Assembly (NCBI GenBank): GCA_018823025.1
Contig: JAHJJI010000096.1
Location: forward strand, 1 to 64,000
DNA length: 64,000 nucleotides
Source of the DNA: Gammaproteobacteria bacterium
Lineage (GTDB): Bacteria; Pseudomonadota; Gammaproteobacteria; Burkholderiales; Sulfuricellaceae
Direction of reading: 5' to 3'
Both the position numbers and the translations under genes were made by a program. The notes under the pieces were generated by a model. That model did no database searches and was not told the DNA's origin. It worked only from the letters and a program-made list of their open reading frames with translations. Of the stretch, positions 1-10,700 are shown piece by piece (positions within the stretch are counted from its first letter, which is position 1; each line of letters starts with the position of its first letter).

Positions 1-1428
1 CACGGTTCCCACAGGTAGACTAGGCTTCCACCCCAATCGAGGACAGAGCCACGAATCAAAGTTAGACTCCCACGGACCAGAATGAAGCAACCGCATCACG
101 TGATTGGTTCCCTTCAATTGGCTAATCCTAAGAATCTTTGATTCAGGATTGATCACCATATCGCCGGTGCTAAAAACAAAGCAAGCATTACCAGTCACAC
201 CAAATTCAACCACCATGAATTTACCCATGCGCATTACAAACGCATTGTTATCGGCTGTCGTACCATTACCTAAGTAATGAAGTCGCCCCGCCATGCGCTT
301 CTTCATCTCTTTAAAATCTGCTGACTGGTTCTGTTTTGCATTTTCACCCAGGACGAACCACATATCTTCAATGACAGGTACAAATCGAAGCCAGTAGTCG
401 AGCCTGCGAGGGTTGGCAGCACCATCCTCAGACAGCAGCGCAAAGAAATCATTAATCAGCCGATGTTTGAGCCAGCCATCCACCATTTTTCGAGCGTTTT
501 CATTCTTAATATATGCATCCCAGGCAGCTCGTTTTAGCCACGGATTACCAATAAACGTTATGGCCATGTCCCGCAACGCAGGGTTCTCTGGCCGCTCATT
601 ACACTTTGCATAACGGATTAGCACTTGCGCCAGGCAACGTATGACCACGTTGTCGCTGAGTTGCACATCACCGTTGCCATCTAAAAGGTCGAGCAGCGGG
701 GCAAGGTGTGTCTTGAATGCGGCATCCTCAAGGCCAATCACGGCTTTAGTCTGAGCCATTGTGGCTTCCTGCCATACCCAGGAGTTACTTGATAAGCCCA
801 CGCCTTCACTTGCGGCAACCAGATCCTTGACATTTCCTTTCAATAAGGCGGGGGCGTAACGTTCGCAGGGTTTATCTGTAAGCAGATTCTCGTGGCGATT
901 AAGCGTTTTCAGCCATTCAGGATTACTGCGGCCAATAAAGATAACCTCCGACAGTGTATCTGCCAGAAACTTGCGCAGCAGCTTCCAGTTCGCCAAGCCT
1001 GCGTCAGCTGGCTGGTCGAAAATCGGATAATCAAAATAGCCGTGCATTAGCCCTTGAAAACACTTGCGAAGACGGCGTGGTTGATCCGTCTGTTTGCCAA
1101 CCTGCTTCAACAAAGCGCGAAACAGTTTGCCATCCTCAATCAGGCTCCAATCATCCTGACCAACTTGCTGTGCAAGGCCAAAACAAACGTATTTCAGATC
1201 GACGAATGTTGGTAATCTGCCTGAGCTGCGGTAAGCGAGCAACGAGCGTGCAATAGAACGTTCGTTCAGGCACACGTGAGTTGGATCAAAACGTTTTTTT
1301 ACTTCCGCCAGAACCTTCGTCATAGAGGCTGGAGCACCCCAATTAGGCGAACTAAAGGAATCCGAGAAGGCTTGGTCAAGCCGCTGGCGCAGATGCGAAA
1401 GCGCTGAATTTTTTAATCGATCGGGCAT
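1..1428 (-). CDS. zorC: Zorya type I protein ZorC, EH_signature family (partial, C-terminus beyond window)
   Basis: Translation of the minus strand gives an open frame of 476 codons from ATG at 1428 with no stop before position 1, so the 3' end lies outside the window. The start overlaps the zorB stop by 16 bases, as in a coupled operon. The N-terminal part is helical and featureless. The end of the visible part has VVEFGVTGNACFVF followed about 30 residues later by NHVMRLLHSGPWE, which fits the conserved Glu and His that name the EH_signature family. In type I Zorya, ZorC is a cytoplasmic DNA-binding effector that works with ZorD at the ZorAB motor. zorD would be expected just left of position 1. 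The family call rests on these motifs and on the neighbouring zorA and zorB. Confidence 0.8.
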   Translation of the reverse strand, partial: MPDRLKNSALSHLRQRLDQAFSDSFSSPNWGAPASMTKVLAEVKKRFDPTHVCLNERSIARSLLAYRSSGRLPTFVDLKYVCFGLAQQVGQDDWSLIEDGKLFRALLKQVGKQTDQPRRLRKCFQGLMHGYFDYPIFDQPADAGLANWKLLRKFLADTLSEVIFIGRSNPEWLKTLNRHENLLTDKPCERYAPALLKGNVKDLVAASEGVGLSSNSWVWQEATMAQTKAVIGLEDAAFKTHLAPLLDLLDGNGDVQLSDNVVIRCLAQVLIRYAKCNERPENPALRDMAITFIGNPWLKRAAWDAYIKNENARKMVDGWLKHRLINDFFALLSEDGAANPRRLDYWLRFVPVIEDMWFVLGENAKQNQSADFKEMKKRMAGRLHYLGNGTTADNNAFVMRMGKFMVVEFGVTGNACFVFSTGDMVINPESKILRISQLKGTNHVMRLLHSGPWESNFDSWLCPRLGWKPSLPVGTV

Positions 1429-2123
1429 CGCGGGTCGTGGTCCAAAGGCAAATCACGGGGGGCGGAACGATGCTCACCAATATCAAGGAACTCCAGCTTC
1501 AGCTCTATGCGCCTACTTTCATCCAGGCTCTCTTTTAGAGAATTAAAAGATGAGCCACCGACAAGAAAGTGCTCCCTGATGAGTAAGCGATCCTGGTCAG
1601 TCAGTTGAGTCGCATCCGCACTAGGCACTAGCAACACACAGAGCACCCGCTCTGACCTCTGAATACTGAGATTAAGGTTGTGCATATATGTACCGCGCTG
1701 GTCTGCAAAGCCTTCTACAACTACTCGCTTCAACCACTTTTCTCCCAGCGGATCTCGAATAATTTCCAGCACTTTCGGCACGACTCCGCGTAGCAACTGT
1801 GACTGCTCCTTGGTCAGCTTGTTACTGTTGGTGTCAAAAAGCGCACGCGGGCCAAAATCAACGGAACGCCCCCTCACCGCAACACCTGGAAAGTCCTTTG
1901 TTACTTCGCGGATTCTTTTCAGAAGCTGTTCGATTTCCTTGTCCCGCTGCACTTTTTCCTGCTCTATTTTTGACGTTTCATGCGTCACAGCAAGAAGAGC
2001 TACCGTCATAGCGACCAAAAACAGCACCATCAAGGCCGACATCAGGTCAGAGAACGAAATCCAGAAAGGTTTCTCTGCGTCGTCGCGAGATTTATGACGG
2101 ACTGGAAGCCGAATGCCAAGCAT
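1413..2123 (-). CDS. zorB: Zorya protein ZorB, MotB/OmpA-like stator subunit
   Basis: This 236-residue protein has a short basic cytoplasmic N-terminus, one membrane helix (about residues 22-45) and a periplasmic OmpA-like domain (about 80-200). An Asp at residue 26, in the motif FSDLMSALM at the start of the helix, matches the ion-binding Asp of MotB. It also matches the position reported as essential in E. coli ZorB. ZorB forms a proton-driven stator-like complex with ZorA that senses phage at the envelope and recruits the cytoplasmic effectors. The gene lies 6 bases after zorA and overlaps zorC, consistent with one transcript. The operon order zorA-zorB-zorC supports type I. Confidence 0.88.
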   Translation of the reverse strand: MLGIRLPVRHKSRDDAEKPFWISFSDLMSALMVLFLVAMTVALLAVTHETSKIEQEKVQRDKEIEQLLKRIREVTKDFPGVAVRGRSVDFGPRALFDTNSNKLTKEQSQLLRGVVPKVLEIIRDPLGEKWLKRVVVEGFADQRGTYMHNLNLSIQRSERVLCVLLVPSADATQLTDQDRLLIREHFLVGGSSFNSLKESLDESRRIELKLEFLDIGEHRSAPRDLPLDHDPRCPID

Positions 2124-2129
2124 CGCCTA

Positions 2130-4115
2130 TTACCCCTTGGTCGCTACAGAATCAAGCGTATCGCCCAAATCCTGTATCGCGCTCTTAAGCAGGCTCACCG
2201 CCTGAGCCAATTCCGTGTGGAACTGTGCGTTACCCTGCCTCAAAGTGCGCTCGATATTCTCGGCAAATGCTTTGTGTGTATCGCCCAGCACCTCGGTGAC
2301 ACCTTCGAGGTAACCTTCGGCTTCCAGTCGTGCCACACTCAGTTTTTCTGCCGCAATCCCCATACTGGAAACCAGGTCAGAAGTCATGGATGCCTCGCGC
2401 TTGGCGTTTTCCACTGTTGATTTCAAATCGCTGACGATAGTTGCGAAGGTATCACGTGCCTCACGGTAGTCATTAATCACCTGCATGGATGCTGTGGTGG
2501 CTCCATTAAGTGCATTGGCGGCCAAATTAAGTTTGTCAGTTGTCCCAGAGACCTTCTCCACCACAACTGCCATGCCATCTATGCCCTCAGCCAAATGGGT
2601 AGATGCCCCATGCAGCTTATCAGCCCCTGTATTCATGCGTTCCAGGCTTGCGCTAGTCGTTGTCGCAAGCTGGCCAACCGCATTCCGCATTCCTTCCGTT
2701 GCACCCCGTACCGATTCGGTAAGTTCTCCAACCTGGCTCGCCAATTGCCCAAGCGTTTCTTTGGAATGTTCGGCCATCTTCGTCTGCCGTGCCTCGTGCG
2801 TCTCTGCCGCCAGGCGGCCCTGCTCCTGGAGCGATCCAACCAAGCCGGCGGTACGCTCGCCGAGTTCCATCATCAAGGCTTGCATCTGCTGCGCTGACTC
2901 GGACTGAGAATCCTTTACCATTGACTGAATCTGCGCAACAAACTCAGTCATGTGGTTATTCATGGCATCTTGCCGCGCCTCCATCTTGGCAACGGCTTGT
3001 TCCAATTGATCAGCCATTGCATCGGCAGCTCCCTTGCCGGCGCTTTGCAGGTTGGCGGCCAAGTCGTCGAACTTGCTTGCCGCAGTTTGAATGGCTAGTG
3101 AGGTATTTTGCAGAACGTCGGTCATACCGCTTAACTGCCCGCCGAACATGTCCTTCATTTGAGCGGTAAAACCTGACAGAACGTCGGTCAGCAGCTTATT
3201 CACCGCCTCACCCTGATTGCCTCCAACTCGTTCAACGGCGGAAGAAATCCGCTCCATCGGATCTTTCAGGCTATCCGTAAAGGTTTGCACCAAGGTTGCG
3301 GAAAGTTGCTGGTTATTCTGAGCAGCAGCCTCAACTTGCTGGCGGGTCAGTTCGGTCAGAACTTCCTTCAGATCAGCGACCAGTGAATCCTTGATCTGGG
3401 TCGCTTGGGTCGCGGAGGTTTCGGATGCTTCTACCAGACGCGCCAGGTATTCCTCCCCTGCGCCAGCATCGAACATGCTGTCGATCAGACGGCAAATGCT
3501 TTCAACCTCACGAAAACGCTTGGTCACCAGTGACTTCTCAATCCAGGTAAAGAGCATCGCCAAAGCAATTGCACTGGCCGAGACTATGAAGGCATGACCC
3601 ACGTTCTGGATCAACATCGCCAGGCTGTCACGCACTTCTATTGGGTTGGTGGTCACCTTAAAATTAATCAGTCCCAGAATCAGGCCGGAAAATGTCCCGA
3701 TAATCCCGATGCCGGTCAGAATGCCTGGCAGGTGCTTATAAAATTCTGTCTTGAGCGGTGTTTCCACCAGCGCCTGGTCGGTGAAGAAGGTTTCCGCCAC
3801 CGCCGTTGCTCGCCAGCGGCTAATCTCCTCCTGCCCCATATTGTTGACCGTGGTTTGAGGATGCAGGGTTTCGGTGAATTCAGACCAACAATGGGCGAGC
3901 CTCTCGCTCACCATCGCTTCCTTGGCGATGCGTTCCAGATCAGTAAAGTGGCTGCCGTTTTGGCTCTTGATGTCCTGGAGCTTGCTGACCGCCCCCGTCA
4001 GCTCCCGTCCAATTCGATTGGCGGGCAGGACAAACCTGAAGATGAAACCGATGGCAATCATAGCCAGGATCGTGCCGATAAACACAACTGACCAATACTG
4101 GATCAGAAAACTCAT
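2130..4115 (-). CDS. zorA: Zorya protein ZorA, MotA-like protein with long coiled-coil tail
   Basis: The 661-residue protein has a MotA/ExbB-like membrane part with helices at about residues 8-31, 131-152 and 170-193. The glycine-rich stretch GILTGIGIIGTFSGL in the second visible helix is typical of this fold. Residues 195-661 form a continuous helical, Ala/Gln/Glu-rich tail, much longer than in flagellar MotA. In Zorya this tail projects into the cytoplasm and transmits the envelope signal to the effectors. The gene starts 81 bases after hsdS, so it may be read through from the restriction operon or have its own promoter in the gap. Its length and partner zorB rule out an ordinary flagellar or Tol stator. 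Confidence 0.88.
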   Translation of the reverse strand: MSFLIQYWSVVFIGTILAMIAIGFIFRFVLPANRIGRELTGAVSKLQDIKSQNGSHFTDLERIAKEAMVSERLAHCWSEFTETLHPQTTVNNMGQEEISRWRATAVAETFFTDQALVETPLKTEFYKHLPGILTGIGIIGTFSGLILGLINFKVTTNPIEVRDSLAMLIQNVGHAFIVSASAIALAMLFTWIEKSLVTKRFREVESICRLIDSMFDAGAGEEYLARLVEASETSATQATQIKDSLVADLKEVLTELTRQQVEAAAQNNQQLSATLVQTFTDSLKDPMERISSAVERVGGNQGEAVNKLLTDVLSGFTAQMKDMFGGQLSGMTDVLQNTSLAIQTAASKFDDLAANLQSAGKGAADAMADQLEQAVAKMEARQDAMNNHMTEFVAQIQSMVKDSQSESAQQMQALMMELGERTAGLVGSLQEQGRLAAETHEARQTKMAEHSKETLGQLASQVGELTESVRGATEGMRNAVGQLATTTSASLERMNTGADKLHGASTHLAEGIDGMAVVVEKVSGTTDKLNLAANALNGATTASMQVINDYREARDTFATIVSDLKSTVENAKREASMTSDLVSSMGIAAEKLSVARLEAEGYLEGVTEVLGDTHKAFAENIERTLRQGNAQFHTELAQAVSLLKSAIQDLGDTLDSVATKG

Positions 4116-4196
4116 TATTGCGTACTCCCCTTTATTGTTATTTGAGTGGCGGAAATCATGCTGTTCCCGCGCTAATTGTTATGAGTCATCACCCCT

Positions 4197-5636
4197 TCAA
4201 GTGGCCGGTTTCTGCCGCACGCGGCCTCGTTGTTTGGGAATGGCATTGGCTCGTTCTGCCTTGATGCGCTCCAGCAGCAACGATGCCGGCTCATCGTTGG
4301 GGTCTTGCGGGACGAGTTCGCCACGGAAGGCTTTGGAAAGGACAGATTGCTCTACACGTCGGGTTCTGAGCACCATTTTTTCGATTGAAGGAATGAGCCG
4401 TTCAACCGCAGCGATTGAGTCAACTATCTTCGCTATAACAGATGCCATTTCTCTCTCAGGAGGCAGTGCAATGGGAAGGCTCATCAGTGCTCCCTGCGTG
4501 AGCTTTGCACGCCCCGTCGTTCCTGATAGCCAGGGAATAACGTTGTAATGCATGAGTGAAATCCACAAATAATCTGGTGTCACAGGATTAATCGCGCGTA
4601 GCACATGGGCATGGTTGTTTACCCAGCACTTCCCAGAAACCCGATAGGCTATAGGTTTGGTTCGCCCATAGAACGTTTCATCTTCTGTGACGAGCACCAA
4701 CTCCTCGTCGAAAATAAACTCGTCAATGATGCCAACCTGCCCGTTTGCCCCGTAGTAGGGATATAGACCTTGATCTGTCTTACGGTGCTCTCTTTTAATC
4801 GGCACTCGCAGTGCATCTAAGCAAAGCGTCAGCTCCCCTACGCTTGCCCAACACCACCCCTCCGGCAATTCCGGTAGGTCAGCTGTGTCAACCGGCTCTG
4901 GTTCGACGTATTTGGTCTTTTTCGGGTCTTTGCCTTTGGCGATGAGATCGGCTTCCCAGCGAACGCGGCGCTCAAGGCGAATGCGTTTAAGAAGTTCAGT
5001 GGCGGATTCCCCAGCAGCATTCTTCGCCCGCCACTCCCGCGTCAGTTCGCCCGTGGAGGCAGCGTGGAGAATGGATTTTTGCAGGCCGTCGAGCAGCCGG
5101 GGCAGGCGGTCGAGCTTGTCGCGGATATTGCGGCTCCGCTCGAACAGGGCATCGAGCTTGGAGGCGATGCGGCGTTGTTCGTTGATGGGTGGAAGTGGTA
5201 GCTCAATTGCACGCGCAGCATCGCTAGTGAGGCGAGGCATATTTATACCGCGAGTCAGCCCATTCACGTGTTCAAGAAACTCTGGCCTTTTGAAGGAGTA
5301 GAACAAATAACCATTTTCAATCGCACTGCTCGGAGCAACAGGCACTATCTCAGGAGTGCAATAGCCGTCTGAATCGGCCAGTACAACTTTATTCAAATAG
5401 GGCCGCAACTTCCCATAAAGCACATCACCAGCATGAAATTTGCACTTGCTACTCTTGGACTTTCGCACTGCCATGGTGAGCCGTTGAATGATGCGAGACG
5501 TTCCCTTTTCGACATCTTCAAGCTCAACAACCCAAGCATCAACTGGAATTTTGTCGCAAGATACTTGTTTAGGAGCGCCATAATCGGTCACCGCCCCCAA
5601 CGTGGCGTTCATCCAACCGACCGGCAAATTGCTCAT
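4197..5636 (-). CDS. hsdS: Type I restriction-modification specificity subunit HsdS
   Basis: This 479-residue protein has the two-repeat plan of HsdS. A first target-recognition domain (about 1-150) is followed by a conserved helix (INEQRRIASKLDALFERSR) that spaces the two half-sites. A second recognition domain follows, then a C-terminal helix ending in SVLSKAFRGELVPQDPNDEP, a hallmark tail of the family. It determines which bipartite DNA sequence the HsdM and HsdR subunits act on; the site cannot be predicted here. Its ATG overlaps the hsdM stop by 4 bases, so translation is probably coupled. Both recognition domains look intact. Confidence 0.93.
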   Translation of the reverse strand: MSNLPVGWMNATLGAVTDYGAPKQVSCDKIPVDAWVVELEDVEKGTSRIIQRLTMAVRKSKSSKCKFHAGDVLYGKLRPYLNKVVLADSDGYCTPEIVPVAPSSAIENGYLFYSFKRPEFLEHVNGLTRGINMPRLTSDAARAIELPLPPINEQRRIASKLDALFERSRNIRDKLDRLPRLLDGLQKSILHAASTGELTREWRAKNAAGESATELLKRIRLERRVRWEADLIAKGKDPKKTKYVEPEPVDTADLPELPEGWCWASVGELTLCLDALRVPIKREHRKTDQGLYPYYGANGQVGIIDEFIFDEELVLVTEDETFYGRTKPIAYRVSGKCWVNNHAHVLRAINPVTPDYLWISLMHYNVIPWLSGTTGRAKLTQGALMSLPIALPPEREMASVIAKIVDSIAAVERLIPSIEKMVLRTRRVEQSVLSKAFRGELVPQDPNDEPASLLLERIKAERANAIPKQRGRVRQKPAT

Positions 5637-7072
5637 ACTTCAGTCTCCGGTGCGAGCAGCAGCTCTAATTCCTCCAGTTCCCCCATCGCATCTTCAAACA
5701 GCGTCCGTATCTCGGCCAGCAGTTCTTCCGGCTCTGGCAGGTCTTCGGCATGGTCGGCGTTTTCGTCCTTCAGCCAACTGATGTCAAGGTTGTCGTTGCG
5801 CTTGGCAATTTCATCCCGTTTAAAGCGTCTAAAACGTCCCGTATCGCCTTCATCTTTACGCAGGCCACCTCCATTGGCGTCATCGCCATAGAGGGCCGTA
5901 AAGGGCTGCAAATGGGTAAAGGCAAAGGGGGTACGCTTGCCGAAATTATCCATGTTGGTGCGCAGGTCGTAGAACCAAATTTCCTTGGTGTTGCCGGTGT
6001 CTTTCTGGCCACGGGTGAAGAACAGCACGTTGGTTTTGACACCCTGGGCATAGAAGATGCCGGTAGGCAAACGCAGGATGGTGTGTAGATTGCACTTGTC
6101 CATCAGGTCGGCCCTCACTTGGCGGCCGATGCCTTCTTCAAACAGCACGTTGTCCGGCAGCACTACGGCGGCACGACCCCCTGGCTTGAGACTACGGTAA
6201 ATGTGCTGGAGGAAGGCGAGCTGTTTGTTGCTGGTGGGGTAGGTGAAATCGTCCCGTGAGGGTAGGCCACCACCTTTCTTGGTTCCGAAGGGCGGGTTGG
6301 TGAGGATCACATCTGCCTTAGGCAAGCGCTGACCTTCCGTGGACAGTGTACTGCCCAGCCACACAGGGCCGACGCCTTCTCCCTCGATGTCATGCAACAT
6401 GCAATTCATCAGCGCGAGGCGCTGAGTGTCTGGGACGAGCTCCATGCCGATGAGCGCTTTTTTCTTCTGGAATTCCTGCTGCTCGGCCTTCAGGTCAAAA
6501 AGATCGTCAGTCTGCGTCTTGATATAGCGGTCTGCCTCGATGAGGAAACCCGCTGTGCCGGCAGCCGGATCTTGCACGATCTCGCCGGCTTGGGGTTTGA
6601 TAACTTCGACCATGGCGCGGATCAGGGCGCGTGGCGTGAAGTATTGACCTGCCCCGCTTTTTAGCTCGCCTGCGTTTTTCTCCAGCAGCCCTTCATAGAG
6701 ATCGCCCAGTCCATCCTGACGGGCGCTATACCAGTCCAGCCCATCAATGTCCTCGATCAGCTGAGCGAGGTGACGTGGTTCCTTGATACTGGTTCCTGCA
6801 TTGGCGTAGATAGCAGAGACGAGCGGATCGGGGGCGATACCCAGTTCGATCAGTAGCTCGCGATAGAAAACATGCTGCTCGACGCCGTTTTTGACCTTGA
6901 GGTCAGCCCAGCGCTTGCCTGCGGGAATCCGGTGTTCGGTTTCAGTCTCCTGGGCCATTTTCAGGAACAACAGCAGTGTCAGTTCGGTGACGTACTGGTG
7001 GTAGGTGATGCCGTCGTCGCGCAGAATATCGCAAAGCGACCAGAGTTTTTGTACGATATTTTTAGTGTTCAA
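5633..7072 (-). CDS. hsdM: Type I restriction-modification DNA methyltransferase HsdM
   Basis: The 479-residue protein is an N6-adenine methyltransferase. It has an HsdM N-terminal helical domain (about 1-130) and the sequence GQYFTPRAL at 142-150. The SAM-binding motif DPAAGTAGF lies at about 168-177 and the catalytic NPPF at 260-263. With HsdS it forms the modification enzyme that protects the host genome; with HsdR it forms the restriction complex. The likely start is TTG at 7072, because no ATG lies nearby in frame. It follows the small accessory gene by 25 bases and overlaps hsdS. All key motifs are present, so it should be active. Confidence 0.94.
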   Translation of the reverse strand: MNTKNIVQKLWSLCDILRDDGITYHQYVTELTLLLFLKMAQETETEHRIPAGKRWADLKVKNGVEQHVFYRELLIELGIAPDPLVSAIYANAGTSIKEPRHLAQLIEDIDGLDWYSARQDGLGDLYEGLLEKNAGELKSGAGQYFTPRALIRAMVEVIKPQAGEIVQDPAAGTAGFLIEADRYIKTQTDDLFDLKAEQQEFQKKKALIGMELVPDTQRLALMNCMLHDIEGEGVGPVWLGSTLSTEGQRLPKADVILTNPPFGTKKGGGLPSRDDFTYPTSNKQLAFLQHIYRSLKPGGRAAVVLPDNVLFEEGIGRQVRADLMDKCNLHTILRLPTGIFYAQGVKTNVLFFTRGQKDTGNTKEIWFYDLRTNMDNFGKRTPFAFTHLQPFTALYGDDANGGGLRKDEGDTGRFRRFKRDEIAKRNDNLDISWLKDENADHAEDLPEPEELLAEIRTLFEDAMGELEELELLLAPETEV

Positions 7073-7097
7073 GATGTCTTTTTCTATGTATTCGTTA

Positions 7098-7712
7098 TCA
7101 AAGGGCTGAGGGGTGTAAATCTGGCTCGTAACCCTGCAGCATAGCGCGAAGGGTGCTGTTGGGAGTCAAAACGATGAATGGGCCGCTCAACGAGGACAGA
7201 TCAACCCCAACTCCGTAACCTTCAAATGTCCATTGCACAGCCCGCTTACCGCGCACAAGGTAGAAGTTACCTGACGGAATATGCTTGAACATGGCTCCGG
7301 TGGGAAGTGCAGGTAATACAGTGCCTTCTTTCCGAGCATAAGCATTCCGTTCTCGTTTGAGCTGGGCATCAACATCTTTCACGCCAACCACGTTGCCATT
7401 GCTGTTGGCAGCATTCCATGCTTTGAGGAAAACTGCATAGCGTTCACGTCGGCAAGTGGCACATGGGCGATGTCCAGCAGCCAAGGCCGTTGCTTCATCA
7501 AGAAAGAACAACTCGGTGTAGTGGCCGGGTTGCATTACGATCCTCTTCCGATCTTTGAATGATGTCAGGCAGGTTACCCAGGCATCGCGAGCAGAGGATC
7601 GCACAATGCGCTGATTGTCGTCGTGCAGACAACCACGATTCCCCATCAATGCCCCACGGGTGCTATTTGCGATCAGTTCACCTTCAGGATTAACACGATT
7701 TTGTTTTGGCAT
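7098..7712 (-). CDS. Conserved cysteine-containing protein embedded in the hsd operon, function unknown
   Basis: This 204-residue protein sits between hsdR and hsdM, 9 bases after the hsdR stop, with a good ribosome site (AAAGGA) before its ATG. It contains MGNRGCLHDD, an aromatic/Cys segment (AWVTCLTSF), then YTELFFLDEATALAAGHRPC followed by ATCRRERY. The GHRPCATCRR stretch resembles the GFRPCKRC zinc site of Ada-type alkyltransferase N-domains, so metal binding is plausible. I recognise this as a widespread hypothetical family but know no proven role. Its place inside the operon suggests a modulator or repair partner of restriction. It has no nuclease or methylase motif and no membrane segment. 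Confidence 0.8.
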   Translation of the reverse strand: MPKQNRVNPEGELIANSTRGALMGNRGCLHDDNQRIVRSSARDAWVTCLTSFKDRKRIVMQPGHYTELFFLDEATALAAGHRPCATCRRERYAVFLKAWNAANSNGNVVGVKDVDAQLKRERNAYARKEGTVLPALPTGAMFKHIPSGNFYLVRGKRAVQWTFEGYGVGVDLSSLSGPFIVLTPNSTLRAMLQGYEPDLHPSAL

Positions 7713-7721
7713 GTTTTTCCT

Positions 7722-10700
7722 TTAAGCGGCATCTTCCCACACCGCATCCTCGAACTCATCGAGCACGGTCTGGGCATTGCCCTGGAAAACGTGTTGCAGA
7801 TTCTTCAGACCACCCGCAGTCTTGAAAGCGCCCTCTTCAAAGGTAGTGTCGTCAATGATGATGCTGCGCTTCATTTCCTTGGCAATGCGATCCAGCCATT
7901 TTTTCTGCGGCAAGGGCCAATCTCGGCTGGCAAGAATTTTCTTGAGCGCTTTCTCGACCCTGGCTTCGAATGGGACTAGCGGCGACCCCAGAGCCATCTG
8001 CCGAATATAGCCGATGATGCTGGCGGCAATGTCCTCGTTTTTGGATTCACGCCAGGCTGTGCGCACGGCAGTTTCGGAGAATTCAGCCTCGGACAGGGCC
8101 AAGCGCAGCTGCCGCAAGTCTCCGCGTGTCAGTTCTCTTGGCCGCGTAACCGCAATGTTGAGCGCAGCGATCTTGTTGCGGTTATCTTGTATGAACTGGC
8201 GGAAGGCACTCAGATAATCTTCCGGCTTTTTGGCTTTGCCATAGCCGGTTTCGATAGAAATCAGTTCGTCATCGTGGGTGGAAATAACCTGGACATTGCC
8301 GCCGGTTCCTCCGAGTTGCAGAGCGACCAGCAGTTTGAGTAGTTGAGTGCTGCCTTTCAGCAGCGCCGCGACCTCTGCCGTGGAACTGTTTTTGATGGTG
8401 TTGGCCCAGTCCTGGGCGGGTGTGCCGACCACGACCCCAAGCTGTTGCAAGGCTTCAGTAATCTCTGGGCGGTCTTTGGCGTTTGCCATTGCGCGGCGGA
8501 TGAGACCACGAATGCGCACGACAATCTGATCTTTCACATCGTCAGCGTGAGTGCGGTCGTCGCCGCTGCCTGGCGTGTTGTGAGATTTTTCGTCGGCAAT
8601 CTCGGCAAACAGCTGTTCGAGCGGAATGCTAACCGTCTGCACCACAGGCTTCATGGTGTTGACTGGAGACAGCGCCGCATAGAGATCGACGGCATCGAAG
8701 ACACGAAACACTTCCTTGCCGATTTCAGGACACAGTCGGGTGGCACGGCCGAGCATCTGCTCGTACAGGATGCGGCTGCGCACACGGCGCAGAAATACCA
8801 GATTGCAGATTTTGGGAACATCAATACCCGTAGTGAGCAAATCGACAGTAACCGCCACATTGGGCAGGCGCTCATTCTTGAAGCGTCGAATACGCTGAAT
8901 AGGTTTATCAGCACGCCCCGTGATCTTAAGCACGGTCTTGTCATCAGTTGCGCCCCAGACCTCGTCCAGCGCGTCCTTGAGCTGTTTGACTACCAGATCA
9001 GCATGATTGTCGTTGGCGCAGAAAATGAGCGTTTTCTGATCGCTGGTGGGGTCTATTTGCTTTGCAAGCTCTTCGCAAACCACTCGATTGAAATTTTCGG
9101 TGATGACCAAGCGGTTGAAGGAGTCGATCTCGAAATCAACTTCATCTGGCAGTGTCGTGGTATCTACCGCGCCGGTAGGTTTAACTACATCGACCCGCTC
9201 ACCTTTTTCAAAGTGGATACCATGTTCCGACAATTGGGTGATGAGACGGATGGGTGGCTCATGATCCACCAGCCAGCCGTCGATGACCGCCTCGCGATAA
9301 CTATAGGTGTAAACAGGATGACCGAAGATTTCGACAGTGTGCTGAGCCGGCGTAGCGGTAAGACCGACTTTGACGGCATCAAAGTGATCCAGCACCCGAC
9401 GGTAAGAGGAGATGTAATCCGCCTCGGAACGGATTTCCATTTCGCCCTCGCCCATTTCGCGATCGAGGATATAACCACGGTGCGCTTCATCCACAATGAT
9501 GCAATCGTAGCGATCAATAGGGAGCAAGCTGCTGTCGCTGCCAAAAATACGGTGGACCATGCCCTGCACGGTGGAGACATGCACCTTGGTAGCGCTATCC
9601 GGTGAAACATCAGCCAATTCTTTAACATCGTAGATGTCGGTAAAAACCTGATTCTGCTCCAGCCGCATGTCTTTGAAGGCATTTTGCGCTTGTTCGCCAA
9701 GTGCATTGCGGTCTACCAGAAACAGAACACGCTGGAAGCGCTTTGCCTTGAGTATGCGATAGATGAGGCCGATCACTGTTCTGGTTTTGCCTGTGCCGGT
9801 AGCCATAGCAAGAAGGCATTCGCGTTTTCCTTTGGCGAAGGCATCTTCTACGGCCTGAACAGCATGAATCTGGTAATCACGCAGATTGAGGTAGCCGAAG
9901 GGCTCCTGCTGGAGCTTCTGCTCCGCAGCACTGGTATCCGCTTCCAGCATCTTGAGTAGCCGCTCAGGGGTGTGCCAGCCGTTCAAGACGCGGGCATGGT
10001 GATTGGGCTGACGCACATCGCGGAACCATACACCGCTCTTGGTTTCGAGCTGGCGCAGGTAAGGTCTGCCGTTGGTAGCATAGACGAAAGGTAGGCGGTA
10101 ATAGCGGGGTTTTCCGTCAGCATCCTCATAAGCGAACCAGCCATGAAAATGCTCTTTGCTTCCCAATGGAGCAGGGAGGGTTTCTTGTGCCTTGATAACG
10201 TAATCCAGATTGTAACGCTCGGCCTGTTCAATGACTCCGATCACATCCAGCCCATATTTCTTGGCTTCAACTATTGCGAGGGGAGTTAGGCCATGGAACA
10301 GCACATAATCTGCGGGGCCGCTGGGTGTGGGCCATTCGGCAATAGCTTTGCATTTTCCGGCTTCTGGTCGCGCACCCTTGCTGAAGCAAAGATTTTCAGT
10401 GTCAGCCTGCCAGCCAGCATCGTTCAACTGTGCATCGATGATAGCGCGTGTTTCGGATTCATCCAGGGTGATAGCCTGAGTAGCGCCAGCCATTGCAGAG
10501 ACAATGCTCTGACGCTGGGAAGGCGTTTGCTCCTCAGCTGTAGCACGAGCTCTTTGCAGTGACTGGTCAAACTCATCCGCCAGTCTGCGGCGCTCTGTCT
10601 CCTCGTCCTGAGCCAGCGCTTCCCATAGTTTCTTTTCTTCCGAGGCGTCTTTTGCGACAAGTTCTGCCTGGGCTCGCAGCGCCTTCTCTCGCTCCGCGAT

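Noticed and set aside
8343-9605. 420-codon plus-strand frame inside hsdR
   Set aside because: It is antisense to clear helicase motifs of hsdR, and its translation has no domain or ribosome site.
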